Assembly (NCBI GenBank): GCA_900321535.1
Contig: ONWJ01000094.1
Coordinates: 1-13,615 of the forward strand
Reading direction: 5' to 3'
Source: an uncultured Erysipelotrichaceae bacterium
Lineage (GTDB): Bacteria > Bacillota_I > Bacilli_A > RFN20 > CAG-826
Length of the DNA stretch: 13,615 nucleotides
Of the stretch, positions 6,830 through 13,615 are shown piece by piece. The notes beneath the pieces are model-generated. The model made no database searches. It saw only the letters and a list, made by a program, of their open reading frames with translations, and was not told the DNA's origin. Each line of letters starts with the position of its first letter. Positions within the stretch are counted from its first letter, which is position 1. A program made the translations under genes and the position numbers.

Positions 6830-8666
6830 CGAAATCACCTCCCGTCTGAGTCTCGTAAATTTCGCGATAAACCTTGCAATTCTCCATTAATTCATGGTGT
6901 GTGCCCTCACCGATAATCTCGCCTTTATCCAAGACGATGATCTTGTCACAATCCATAATGGATAGGACGCGCTGGGCAACAATGAACTTTGTGACATCCG
7001 GGATCTCGGTTTTAAATGCCTGGCGAATTACGGAGTCGGTATGCGTATCAACCGCAGAGGTTGAGTCATCCAAAATCAATATCTTTGGTTTCTTCAATAG
7101 TGCACGTGCGATGCAAAGACGCTGACGCTGTCCGCCGGATACATTTGTACCGCCCTGATCGATCGGTTCATCCCATTTATTCGGGAATTTCTCGATAAAT
7201 TCGTCGGCGCAAGCGAGGTGCGCGGCGTGCTGTAATTCTTCTTCCGTAGCATCAGGATTGCCCCAAAGAAGGTTGGAGCGAACCGTGCCAGAGAAAAGAA
7301 CGTTTTTCTGTAACACTACCGAAACGGCATCACGCAAAGACACCAAATCGTACTCTCTGACGTCGTGTCCGCCGACTTTGACAGAACCCTCATTAACATC
7401 ATATAAACGCGCGATGAGAGACACCAAAGTAGACTTTGAAGAACCCGTCGCACCGATGATGCCGACGGTTGATCCGCTGGGGATATGCAGAGTTATTTGA
7501 TTTAATACGTTATTTTCGTTCTCTTTATAATAACGGAAGCAGACGTTCTCAAAATCGACAGAACCATCCTTCACCTCCGTGATTGGGTTCTCAGGTGATT
7601 TGATGGTTGATTCCTCATCGATGACCTCGGTAATACGTTCCGCCGAGTTCCTAGCGATGATGATCATGACAAACGCCATCGTGACAAACATCAACGAGTT
7701 CATGATTTGCATGATGTAGGAGAATAACGCTGTTAAGCTGCCGGTGTTGAACCCTTGTGGCGCGTTGCCAGAAGCAAAGATCATTTGAGCACCGAAATAG
7801 GACGCAAGCAGCATGCTAGCGTAAATAGAAAGCTGTAATGCTGGGTTATTCAAAGCAAGCAAGCGTTCAGCTTTAACGAAGGTTTTATAAATGAAATAGG
7901 AGACTTTGCCGAACTTCTCTTTTTCAAACTCTTCACGTCCAAACGATTTGACAACGCGAATACCTTGCAGGTTTTCTTGAACAGAGGCATTCAACTGGTC
8001 ATACGATTCAAAGACCTTGACAAATACAGGGTGAACTTTGATGGCGATCGTGAACAAAACAATCGTTAAGAACGGAATAATGGCGAGGAAAATCATAGCG
8101 ATTTGCCAAGATTTAACCGCGGCCATCGCAAGCGCGAAAATAACCATAAACGGTGCACGAACAACGGTTCTGATAATCTGTTGAACCGAGTTTTGAACGT
8201 TGGTAACGTCTGTGGTCAAACGAGTGACAAGAGATGGGGTAGAGAATTTATCGATGTTTCCAAAGGAAAACTCCTGAATTTTGTAATACATCGCCTGACG
8301 CAAGTTACGGCCAAACATCGCTGCTGCTTTGGCAGCAAAGAAGCCGGCAAAAATGCCAACAACCGCTGCAAGAAGAGCAAGGCCAACCATGAGACCGGAA
8401 TAGCCCCAGAGCTCGCCTACGTGGTCGCCGATGTTGTAACCTAGTTGAATTGCTTCAGCGCCTGGGTTGATGATTTCGATGATGAATTCGCTGCAAAACG
8501 GGATCAATACCTCGCACACTACTTCAATAGCGACAAATGCCCAAGTTAGAATCGCATACCGCCATATGCCTTTAGCATATTGCGACAAACTCTTTACGAT
8601 TCTTATTTTCTCCTTGGCGGAAACTTTTCGTCGCTTTGACGATTCATCAATTGCTTTACTCGCCAT
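6819..8666 (-). CDS. ABC exporter half-transporter, degenerate-ATPase subunit
   Basis: This 615-residue protein is the other exporter half: a six-helix membrane domain (about 35-345) and an ATPase domain (about 365-605). Walker A is GATGSSKST (405-413), with Ser in place of the usual Gly before Lys; the Q-loop is VLQK (Gln453); the signature VSGGQ (509-513) is intact. Walker B reads LILDDSTSAVD, so the catalytic Glu is Asp (534), and the switch His is Gln (565, in VAQR). These are the marks of the non-hydrolysing site in heterodimeric exporters such as TM287/288. The GGAGG Shine-Dalgarno fits the ATG at 8666. The gene overlaps the MarR gene by 11 bases upstream and the second exporter half by 11 bases downstream, which points to translational coupling and balanced amounts of the subunits. 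Confidence 0.92.
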   Translation of the reverse strand: MASKAIDESSKRRKVSAKEKIRIVKSLSQYAKGIWRYAILTWAFVAIEVVCEVLIPFCSEFIIEIINPGAEAIQLGYNIGDHVGELWGYSGLMVGLALLAAVVGIFAGFFAAKAAAMFGRNLRQAMYYKIQEFSFGNIDKFSTPSLVTRLTTDVTNVQNSVQQIIRTVVRAPFMVIFALAMAAVKSWQIAMIFLAIIPFLTIVLFTIAIKVHPVFVKVFESYDQLNASVQENLQGIRVVKSFGREEFEKEKFGKVSYFIYKTFVKAERLLALNNPALQLSIYASMLLASYFGAQMIFASGNAPQGFNTGSLTALFSYIMQIMNSLMFVTMAFVMIIIARNSAERITEVIDEESTIKSPENPITEVKDGSVDFENVCFRYYKENENNVLNQITLHIPSGSTVGIIGATGSSKSTLVSLIARLYDVNEGSVKVGGHDVREYDLVSLRDAVSVVLQKNVLFSGTVRSNLLWGNPDATEEELQHAAHLACADEFIEKFPNKWDEPIDQGGTNVSGGQRQRLCIARALLKKPKILILDDSTSAVDTHTDSVIRQAFKTEIPDVTKFIVAQRVLSIMDCDKIIVLDKGEIIGEGTHHELMENCKVYREIYETQTGGDFDAA

Positions 8667-9099
8667 GACTAATTTCCTCCGTACGTACTCTTACTTTTTC
8701 GAGAAGTTTAGATAGAACCTCTTGTTCTTCTTCGGTAAACGGTTCGGTCAGAAGCGCTTCAAAACGCGAGACCATCTCGTGATACCGTTGAGAACGGGCT
8801 AGGCCTTGCTTGGTAAGACGAATCGTCTTTTCCCTTCCATCCTTCTCCGATTTTTCGTAAGAGATATAACCACGTTCGATAAGCAGAGAGAGACATTCTG
8901 AAACCGTCGCCTTTGAAAGCCCGAAAACGTGCTGAATATCTTGGCTAGATGATTCAGGGTGATTCGCTAAATAGCCAAACACTCGCCCAGCAATCGGTTT
9001 TAAAAGATCGTCGCAGAAAACGGCGAAGTAATTTTCGAACGCTTTTCGCGTCGCTCTACCGGTTTCGATGATCTGTTTTCCAAGTGGCTCTTTTTCCAT
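8656..9099 (-). CDS. MarR-family transcriptional regulator
   Basis: This 147-residue protein is a predicted winged-helix repressor acting as a dimer. The DNA-binding part spans about residues 35-100: SSSQDIQHVFGLSKATVSECL carries the helix-turn-helix in two adjoining pieces, then ERGYISYEKSEKDGREKTIRLT forms the beta wing with the typical D-x-R-like tip (KDGREK). Flanking helices (1-34 and 105-147) would form the dimer interface. It is the first gene of a unit with two ABC exporter halves, the usual setting for a ligand-responsive autorepressor. Palindromes at 9100-9121 and 9150-9166 are likely operators. The ATG at 9099 is preferred: the frame stays open 16 codons further upstream but begins with a hydrophobic stretch lying across the predicted promoter. 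No clear Shine-Dalgarno is present, so the start is less certain than the family. Confidence 0.87.
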   Translation of the reverse strand: MEKEPLGKQIIETGRATRKAFENYFAVFCDDLLKPIAGRVFGYLANHPESSSQDIQHVFGLSKATVSECLSLLIERGYISYEKSEKDGREKTIRLTKQGLARSQRYHEMVSRFEALLTEPFTEEEQEVLSKLLEKVRVRTEEISHGE

Positions 9100-9121
9100 A
9101 ATCGTTCGTGCCCGAACAATT
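9100..9121. promoter_or_regulatory. Candidate MarR operator 1
   Basis: Two 9-base arms, AATCGTTCG and CGAACAATT on the plus strand, are inverted with a single mismatch around a 4-base spacer (TGCC). The palindrome overlaps the -10 box and the predicted transcription start and abuts the ATG of the MarR gene, so a bound dimer would block transcription. Confidence 0.6.
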
Positions 9122-9147
9122 AAAAACCAAAGAAAATAAATGTGCAA
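9119..9147 (-). promoter_or_regulatory. Promoter of the MarR-ABC exporter operon
   Basis: A TTTAAT -10 box (9119-9124) lies 17 bases from a partial -35 box TTGCAC (9142-9147). The predicted start near 9112 gives a leader of about 13 bases. The promoter is flanked by two palindromes sharing AATTGTT. Confidence 0.5.
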
Positions 9148-9149
9148 GA

Positions 9150-9166
9150 AACAATTAAGAATTGTT
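9150..9166. promoter_or_regulatory. Candidate MarR operator 2
   Basis: AACAATT-AAG-AATTGTT on the plus strand is a perfect 7-base inverted repeat. It lies just upstream of the -35 box and spans the stop codon of the preceding glycosylase gene. The half-site AATTGTT also occurs in operator 1. It could instead be a weak AT-rich hairpin at the end of the preceding gene. Confidence 0.45.
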
Positions 9167-9652
9167 AAGTGCCGATTTCCAAATCTCTACTAGCCGAGGC
9201 AGTGACCAAGCTGCGTTTGCAGGAGAAGTCGAGGGCATGAAAAATAGTTCAACATGGTCAAAATTGGGCTGAAAAGTCAAAAAATAGTGTTTTGCCGCAT
9301 TTCCGTTTAAAACTATGCGCTTTATTTTTGAGCCTAAAACGATGCTTTGAACGTCTGCGGGCACGATATTTTCAATGCTATCATCCTTGCTTCCGACAAT
9401 ATCGCACTCCTCAATGGCGTCATATAAGGCGATATGATGGCGTTTGCAGAAGTTTTTGCGCCCTTCTACATCATTAGGAACGGGCTCGCCGAACACCTCC
9501 TGAAGGATCATCCAGAACCTATTTCTTGGATTTCCATAATAAAAGCCCTGCTTGCGTGATAGCACGCTCGGAAAAGAGCCCAACACCAAAATCTCGGATT
9601 CCTCATCGCAAAATGGGCCAAATTCATGATTAACGTGCGTTTTTTCACTCAT
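9155..9652 (-). CDS. DNA-deoxyinosine/uracil-type DNA glycosylase
   Basis: This 165-residue protein belongs to the uracil-DNA glycosylase superfamily and most resembles the deoxyinosine (hypoxanthine)-DNA glycosylase branch, family 6. These enzymes remove deaminated bases from DNA and start base-excision repair. Diagnostic parts are LGSFPS (24-29) with the following SRKQGFYYGNPRNRFW block (32-47), LYDAIEECDIVGSKDDSI at about 76-93, IKRIVLNGNAAKHYF at about 110-124, and the active-site loop motif PSTSPAN (140-146). Length fits the family. Its ATG overlaps the dusB stop as ATGA, so it should be translated by reinitiation; the local ribosome-binding site is poor (AAAGAA). The exact base removed is inferred. 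Confidence 0.85.
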   Translation of the reverse strand: MSEKTHVNHEFGPFCDEESEILVLGSFPSVLSRKQGFYYGNPRNRFWMILQEVFGEPVPNDVEGRKNFCKRHHIALYDAIEECDIVGSKDDSIENIVPADVQSIVLGSKIKRIVLNGNAAKHYFLTFQPNFDHVELFFMPSTSPANAAWSLPRLVEIWKSALNNS

Positions 9653-10626
9653 AGTTCTTTTCTTCTAACGCCATTTAGGATTTTCTCGATGTCTTCTTTT
9701 GTATTTAGGGTCGTTGCAATAGCAACGCGGAGCTTTTTAAACCCTGAGAAACCAGAGAAAAACTTAGGAAGAATGCCACGTAATTCGCGAACCGCGATAT
9801 CCTCTCCAAACTGATCAATAAGCATCTTTGAAAATTGTTCTGCGTATTCGATTTGTTGCAAAACAGACGGAGAAGGGAGGAGTTCACCGGTATCAAGATA
9901 GTGGTTAATTTGGGTCACTAAATACGGGTTGCCAACGCCACCACGAGCAACCATAACCGCATCAGCGTGAGTGATATCTAGTGCAGTTTTTGCATCGTCT
10001 GGCGTAAAAATATCACCCGACACAATTAAGGGAACTTGCATCTGTTCTTTTAGCCCTTTTATAGCGTTATAGTCTGCTTTTCCAGAATAACCTTGCGCTC
10101 GCGTTCTACAATGGATGGTAATGCCCGCTACGCCAGCTCTTTGAAGGCGCTCAACCACCTCAAATACATTGATTGAGTCTTCATCCCACCCTAGTCGAAT
10201 CTTCGCGGTAACAGGGTGTTTTGAAATAGCGCAGATCTCTTTCGTATACTCTTCCATTTCCTCGGGTTTACGGAGCCAACTTGAACCCGCTCCCGTCTTT
10301 GTTACTTTAGTGACTGGACAGCCGAAATTCAGATCAAGAATGTCAAATTGAGCAATTTCATCCATGATTTGTATGGCTTTTCGCGAATTTTCGATATTGA
10401 AACCGAATAATTGCAGCCCTACCGGACGCTCCGATTCTTCGGTTGCTAAGTATTCATATGTTCGCTTGTTTTTATAAGATATTCCGCAGTCTGAAATCAT
10501 CTCGGAATAACTTAGACCGACACCAAACGGTTTCATAAATTTACGATAAGCCAGGGTGGTATATCCCGCCATTGGGCCAAGGACAACATGGCCTTTTATA
10601 TCTATGTTTGCGATCTTGAAACTCAT
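9649..10626 (-). CDS. dusB: tRNA-dihydrouridine synthase, DusB type
   Basis: This 325-residue flavoenzyme reduces specific uridines in tRNA to dihydrouridine using FMN and NADPH. The N-terminal TIM barrel shows GPMAGYTTLAYRKFM (family: GPMAGVTDxxFR) at about 17-31, VGLQLFG for FMN binding, and DLNFGCPVTKVTKTGAGSSW with catalytic Cys103. It continues with KIRLGWDED (Lys142), ITIHCRTRAQGYSGKADY (169-186) and VMVARGGVGNPYL. The C-terminal helical tRNA-binding part includes AVRELRGILPKFFSGFSG. Length is normal. Both its start (with the preceding gene) and its stop (with the glycosylase) are ATGA overlaps, so the three proteins are translationally coupled. It lies between ftsH and lysS on the same strand, as in Bacillus, although other genes intervene. 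Confidence 0.95.
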   Translation of the reverse strand: MSFKIANIDIKGHVVLGPMAGYTTLAYRKFMKPFGVGLSYSEMISDCGISYKNKRTYEYLATEESERPVGLQLFGFNIENSRKAIQIMDEIAQFDILDLNFGCPVTKVTKTGAGSSWLRKPEEMEEYTKEICAISKHPVTAKIRLGWDEDSINVFEVVERLQRAGVAGITIHCRTRAQGYSGKADYNAIKGLKEQMQVPLIVSGDIFTPDDAKTALDITHADAVMVARGGVGNPYLVTQINHYLDTGELLPSPSVLQQIEYAEQFSKMLIDQFGEDIAVRELRGILPKFFSGFSGFKKLRVAIATTLNTKEDIEKILNGVRRKEL

Positions 10627-11393
10627 AGGGCTAATCCGTCCTTTCTTTTCGGAAACTTATTCGATTTTTCTAATAATTCAATTTTGGTTTTTGGCAGATA
10701 CTCATAAAGCAAATTTAGCATCTCATTTTTCTTCCCTCTTCGTTCCGCATAGCTAAGTAGAGTTTTGATGTTCAAGTCAAATCCTTCTAACAGTTTTTGT
10801 TCTGTAGCATCAACGTCCAATAGAGGAAAGGCTTCTCCAAGATCCCCGCCTTTCAACAAATCAACACACAACTTTTCTAACGTGAGTCTTCCTTCGTCAA
10901 AGGGGGCTTTAGAAGGCAAAGGCCTTAAGATAACACACCCGTCTTGATAGTAGCGATTGCGCTCATCATCAGTGGGATTAAGTAAGATAGAGGTTTTTGT
11001 TTTGGCTTTGAGCTCTAAATACAACGGATAGAGCCATTTCCTTTCCGCCTCGAAGATTATCATGTCCAGAGCCGCTTCGTCGCCTAGAAGGCCATTTAAA
11101 TCGCTCGGAGCATAGGATACAAATCTTGCATTAGGATCTAATCTAAGTAAGCACGATGCAATGTCTTTTGCGATTGGACTGTCAGGTAGAGAAAACTGAT
11201 ATGAGTTTCCTTTTCTAAAATAAACATCAAACCCAACATTATATAGAATTCCTCTTTGAAGAAGCGATCCTAAAACCCAGGCGCAGCTATTTTCATCATA
11301 GTGAGGATAGTAACGTTGCATCCAATCGAAAAGCTGGCGGCGTGTATAGCCGTCTTTTTTCAACGTGTTATCGATTTCGACGAAACGTTCCAT
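10623..11393 (-). CDS. AbiEi-like / DUF6577-type protein, orphan antitoxin-like regulator
   Basis: This 256-residue protein has the layout I associate with AbiEi-like (DUF6577) proteins. An N-terminal winged helix spans about 10-60: YTRRQLFDWMQRYYPHYDEN, then WVLGSLLQRGILYNVGFDVYF. The AbiEi-like core follows: SIAKD-like segment SPIAKDIASC, FVSYAPSDLNGLL (family: W.SxxxLN), MIIFEAERKWLYPLYLEL, ILLNPTDDERNRYY, ILRPLPSKAP, LEKLCVDLL, and a C-terminal YAERRGKKNEMLNLL near 216-230. AbiEi proteins are antitoxins and autorepressors of type IV toxin-antitoxin systems whose toxin is a nucleotidyltransferase. No such toxin is present here; dusB follows directly with an ATGA overlap. The ATG sits two bases or so from the predicted transcript start with no Shine-Dalgarno. 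The family was recognised from pattern memory, not from a search. Confidence 0.7.
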   Translation of the reverse strand: MERFVEIDNTLKKDGYTRRQLFDWMQRYYPHYDENSCAWVLGSLLQRGILYNVGFDVYFRKGNSYQFSLPDSPIAKDIASCLLRLDPNARFVSYAPSDLNGLLGDEAALDMIIFEAERKWLYPLYLELKAKTKTSILLNPTDDERNRYYQDGCVILRPLPSKAPFDEGRLTLEKLCVDLLKGGDLGEAFPLLDVDATEQKLLEGFDLNIKTLLSYAERRGKKNEMLNLLYEYLPKTKIELLEKSNKFPKRKDGLAL

Positions 11394-11401
11394 CGGAAAG
11401 A

Positions 11402-11430
11402 AGTATACAGCACCCTTGTATAAATTTCCA
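11402..11430 (-). promoter_or_regulatory. Promoter of the AbiEi-like/dusB/glycosylase operon, probably leaderless
   Basis: A TATACT -10 box (11402-11407) lies 17 bases from TGGAAA (11425-11430; four of six -35 matches). The predicted start at about 11395 leaves a leader of roughly two bases before the ATG at 11393. Confidence 0.65.
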
Positions 11431-11466
11431 TATTTCTGGATTTTGGAATTTTATACAGAACCTATA
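11404..11466. repeat. Duplicated TATACAG boxes around the AbiEi-like promoter
   Basis: TATACAGCACC (11404-11414) and TATACAGAACC (11452-11462) are direct repeats 48 bases apart, ten of eleven positions identical, each followed by a TATAA-type half-site. The first also forms an inverted repeat, TATACA (11404-11409) with TGTATA (11417-11422), between the -10 and -35 boxes. AbiEi-type proteins are known to bind inverted repeats at their own promoters, so these are candidate operators. Confidence 0.5.
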
Positions 11467-11480
11467 ATATTGATGTTATC

Positions 11481-11507
11481 GAAAGAAAACGCCACATGGA
11501 GTGGCGT
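11481..11507 (-). terminator. Intrinsic terminator of ftsH
   Basis: On the minus strand ACGCCAC, loop TCCAT, GTGGCGT forms a perfect 7-bp hairpin followed by TTTCTTTC. It lies about 25 bases after the ftsH stop and separates ftsH from the next promoter. Confidence 0.85.
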
Positions 11508-11530
11508 CTTCATTTTTATGGAGATAACGG

Positions 11531-13615
11531 TTATTCCTCAGGGGTTGGGAGAGGGGTATTTTCGTTATTTTCCTCATTTGGAAGAGGCTGTTTTTCATCC
11601 TCTGGCTTCTTGTCCTGTTCTGGAAGTTTGCCAGTTTTGCAAAGATACTCGATCTCTTCTGCGGTGATGGTCTCTTTATCAAGAAGCGTCTCAGCGATAA
11701 GGATAACTTGATCCTTTTTCTCTTCTAAGAGTTTCCTTGCATCAGCGTGTGCCTGCTCGATGATTTCGCGGACCGCTTTATCAATTTCATAAGCGACTTG
11801 GGTCGAGAAGTTCTTCTGAGTAGAAGCATAATCACGGCCTAAGAAGACGGAGCCTGTATCACGCTCATATTGGATTGGGCCAAGGTCCGACATACCGAAT
11901 TCGGTAACCATAAGTCTCGCTAAACGCGTGGCTTCCTGGATGTCGTTAGAGGCGCCAGTGGAAACGTCTTCGAAGAAGATTTCTTCAGAAGTGCGGCCGC
12001 CAAGCAAGCCAGTGATACGCGCGATTAACTCGTTTTTGGTGAGTAAGAAGCGATCGTCTTCTGGCGTCATTAAGACATGACCGCCCGTATTTCCTCTAGG
12101 AACAATCGTGATTTTCTGAACTTTATCGGAGTGTGGCAAATTGATGCCGATAACCGCGTGGCCAGCTTCGTGGTAAGCCACTTGTTTACGCTCTTTCTCA
12201 GATAATCCTTTCGAGGATTTCGCTGGGCCAGAGATACGACGATCGATAGCCTCGTCGATTTCCGCAACGCCGATACTTTCCTTATTTCCACGGACAGCAA
12301 GGATAGCGGCCTCATTAAGGACGTTATCGATATCCGCGCCAGAGAAACCGGTGGTGCGCTTTGCAATCGCTGCAAAGTCGACACTTGGATCGATCTTCTT
12401 ATTACGGGCATGGACTTTGAATATCGCTTCACGGCCCGCTTTATCAGGCAAGGAAACGGTGATCGTGCGGTCGAAACGTCCAGCACGACGGAGCGCTGGG
12501 TCAAGAACGTCATCGCGGTTTGTCGCGGCGATAACGAGGATACCGGAGTTGGCTTCAAAGCCATCCATTTCGACGAGCAATTGGTTCAATGTCTGTTCAC
12601 GTTCGTCGTTGCCGCCGCCTAAGCCAGCGCCACGTTGACGACCAACAGCATCGATTTCATCGATGAAAATCAAGCAAGGAGCCGCTGCTTTGGCTTGAGC
12701 GAACAAGTCACGGACACGTCCTGCACCGACACCGACGTACATTTCGACGAAGTCGGAACCAGAAATGGAGAAGAATGGCGCGCCAGCTTCACCAGCGACT
12801 GCTTTGGCAAGCAACGTTTTACCAGTGCCCGGAGGACCAATTAGGAGAACGCCTTTGGGCAAGCGAGCGCCATATTTGGTGAATTTCTTGGGGTCTTTCA
12901 AATACTCAACAAGTTCGACCATTTCGGCCTTTTCTTCATCGCATCCTGCGACATCAGCGAAACGGACCTTGGAGTTGTCCGCACGACGTGCTGGAGATTT
13001 GTTGAAGCTCATGATGGAGTTTGCACCGTTGGATGCGCCCATCATTCTCATATAAATAAAGATGAGTAAGAGGACCATCAAGCCGGTGGAGATGATGGTT
13101 GGTCCCCAAGTATCCCACCAAGAGACTTGGAAGGCGTTTTCATTGTTTAAATAATAGCCATTGACGGTATTTGCCTGGTCATGGGCTTTGGCATAATCGA
13201 TACCTTGCTGGATACGCGTTTCGAAGATGGTGTACCAGGATTCGTGAACGACAGTGGAGCCGTCTTTCATCACCACGGTAAAGGCGCTGCCCCAGGTATC
13301 TTCATCGATTCTAACGAAGTATTTGCCATAATTGCTCGTACCAGTCGCTTTGTTATAAACAAAGTATTGACCGGAAACATCGACGGATTTGTAGCCGCGG
13401 CTCACCGAAGCGTTTTGAATGGTGATGTTCTTATCCGTTGTGCGGGATGCTTCATAATCAGCATAGGAGAGGCCTTTGACTTCATAGGCCGTGCCGTTTT
13501 GCTGATAAGTGATACCTAAATAGGTATCGAGTTGGGATTCTGCCCAATTAAAGGTGTTATTTCTGAATTGAGATACGATAAGCCAGACAAAAAGCCCGAT
13601 CACGCCGGCCATCAA
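11531..13615 (-). CDS. ftsH: ATP-dependent membrane zinc metalloprotease FtsH, extreme N-terminus cut by the window edge
   Basis: FtsH degrades misfolded membrane proteins and short-lived regulators. The 694 visible codons (window numbering) begin inside the first transmembrane helix (about 1-15). An extracytoplasmic domain spans about 16-170 and a second helix about 171-192. The AAA module carries Walker A GPPGTGKT (260-267), the pore motif in [12 protein letters not shown] (289-300), Walker B LIFIDE (315-320) and the second region of homology [12 protein letters not shown] (372-383). The protease carries HEAGH (482-486), with Asp558 in SNDIQEA as the likely third zinc ligand. The tail is acidic and Pro/Asn/Glu-rich (about 662-694). 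All catalytic residues are present. The first codon in the window is TTG, read here as an internal Leu. The extracytoplasmic domain is longer than in E. coli FtsH. Confidence 0.97.
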   Translation of the reverse strand: MMAGVIGLFVWLIVSQFRNNTFNWAESQLDTYLGITYQQNGTAYEVKGLSYADYEASRTTDKNITIQNASVSRGYKSVDVSGQYFVYNKATGTSNYGKYFVRIDEDTWGSAFTVVMKDGSTVVHESWYTIFETRIQQGIDYAKAHDQANTVNGYYLNNENAFQVSWWDTWGPTIISTGLMVLLLIFIYMRMMGASNGANSIMSFNKSPARRADNSKVRFADVAGCDEEKAEMVELVEYLKDPKKFTKYGARLPKGVLLIGPPGTGKTLLAKAVAGEAGAPFFSISGSDFVEMYVGVGAGRVRDLFAQAKAAAPCLIFIDEIDAVGRQRGAGLGGGNDEREQTLNQLLVEMDGFEANSGILVIAATNRDDVLDPALRRAGRFDRTITVSLPDKAGREAIFKVHARNKKIDPSVDFAAIAKRTTGFSGADIDNVLNEAAILAVRGNKESIGVAEIDEAIDRRISGPAKSSKGLSEKERKQVAYHEAGHAVIGINLPHSDKVQKITIVPRGNTGGHVLMTPEDDRFLLTKNELIARITGLLGGRTSEEIFFEDVSTGASNDIQEATRLARLMVTEFGMSDLGPIQYERDTGSVFLGRDYASTQKNFSTQVAYEIDKAVREIIEQAHADARKLLEEKKDQVILIAETLLDKETITAEEIEYLCKTGKLPEQDKKPEDEKQPLPNEENNENTPLPTPEE

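Noticed and set aside
6830..6838. GTG start for the second exporter half at 6838
   Set aside because: The GTG falls immediately after and within the ribosome-binding sequence; the ATG at 6829 has correct spacing.
9100..9147. Sixteen-codon upstream extension of the MarR gene with a hydrophobic segment
   Set aside because: It would require an unusual TTG start with no ribosome-binding site and would overlap the promoter boxes and a palindrome.
11463..11468. TATAAT on the plus strand between ftsH and the AbiEi-like gene
   Set aside because: No matching -35 box and no plus-strand gene downstream; it is more likely part of the AT-rich repeat region.
12070..12564. Open 164-codon minus-strand frame inside ftsH
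   Set aside because: It is the alternative frame of the conserved ftsH coding sequence, without its own start signals.

Overview
The window looks like a chromosomal segment of a Bacillota bacterium, probably a member of class Bacilli or a close relative. Three things point there: strong GGAGG-type Shine-Dalgarno sites, the gene order rpsF-ssb-rpsR, and an ftsH ... dusB ... lysS order on one strand that echoes the ftsH-dusB-lysS neighbourhood known from Bacillus. TGA is used as a stop codon (dusB and the gene before it), so this is not a UGA-Trp mollicute. I see no rRNA, tRNA, CRISPR array, transposase or integrase. The species cannot be named from this sequence.

Layout, left to right. (1) The left edge holds the N-terminal part of an ORF6N-domain protein (1-254, minus) with its own, apparently leaderless, promoter. 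(2) The rpsF-ssb-rpsR operon (1441 to 417, minus) has a well-placed promoter, a hairpin-plus-CCG leader resembling the S6:S18 autoregulatory motif, and a downstream terminator. (3) lysS (minus) has a strong terminator; between it and rpsF lies a repeat-containing intergenic stretch of about 350 bases. (4) A membrane glycosyltransferase of family 2 is the only plus-strand gene (3435-4826). It diverges from lysS and ends at a bidirectional terminator. (5) A tightly overlapping three-gene unit (minus, 9099 to 4877) encodes a MarR-type repressor and two half-ABC exporters. The ATPase motifs of the two exporters are complementary in their degeneracy, so they should form a heterodimer. (6) Another overlapping unit (minus, 11393 to 9155) encodes an AbiEi/DUF6577-like protein, a DusB-type tRNA dihydrouridine synthase and a deoxyinosine/uracil-type DNA glycosylase. 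(7) ftsH (minus) runs off the right edge.

Housekeeping functions (translation, replication and repair, protein quality control) form the backbone. The accessory parts are the orphan AbiEi-like gene, the MarR-exporter unit, the glycosyltransferase and the ORF6N gene. They sit between or beside the conserved genes and carry most of the unusual regulatory features: two leaderless-type promoters with the same TATACT box, two MarR-type palindromes, and duplicated TATACAG boxes around the AbiEi-like promoter. I did not find a clearly new system. The most promising lead is the AbiEi-like regulator without a toxin, locked by ATGA overlaps to a tRNA-modifying enzyme and a DNA-repair glycosylase.
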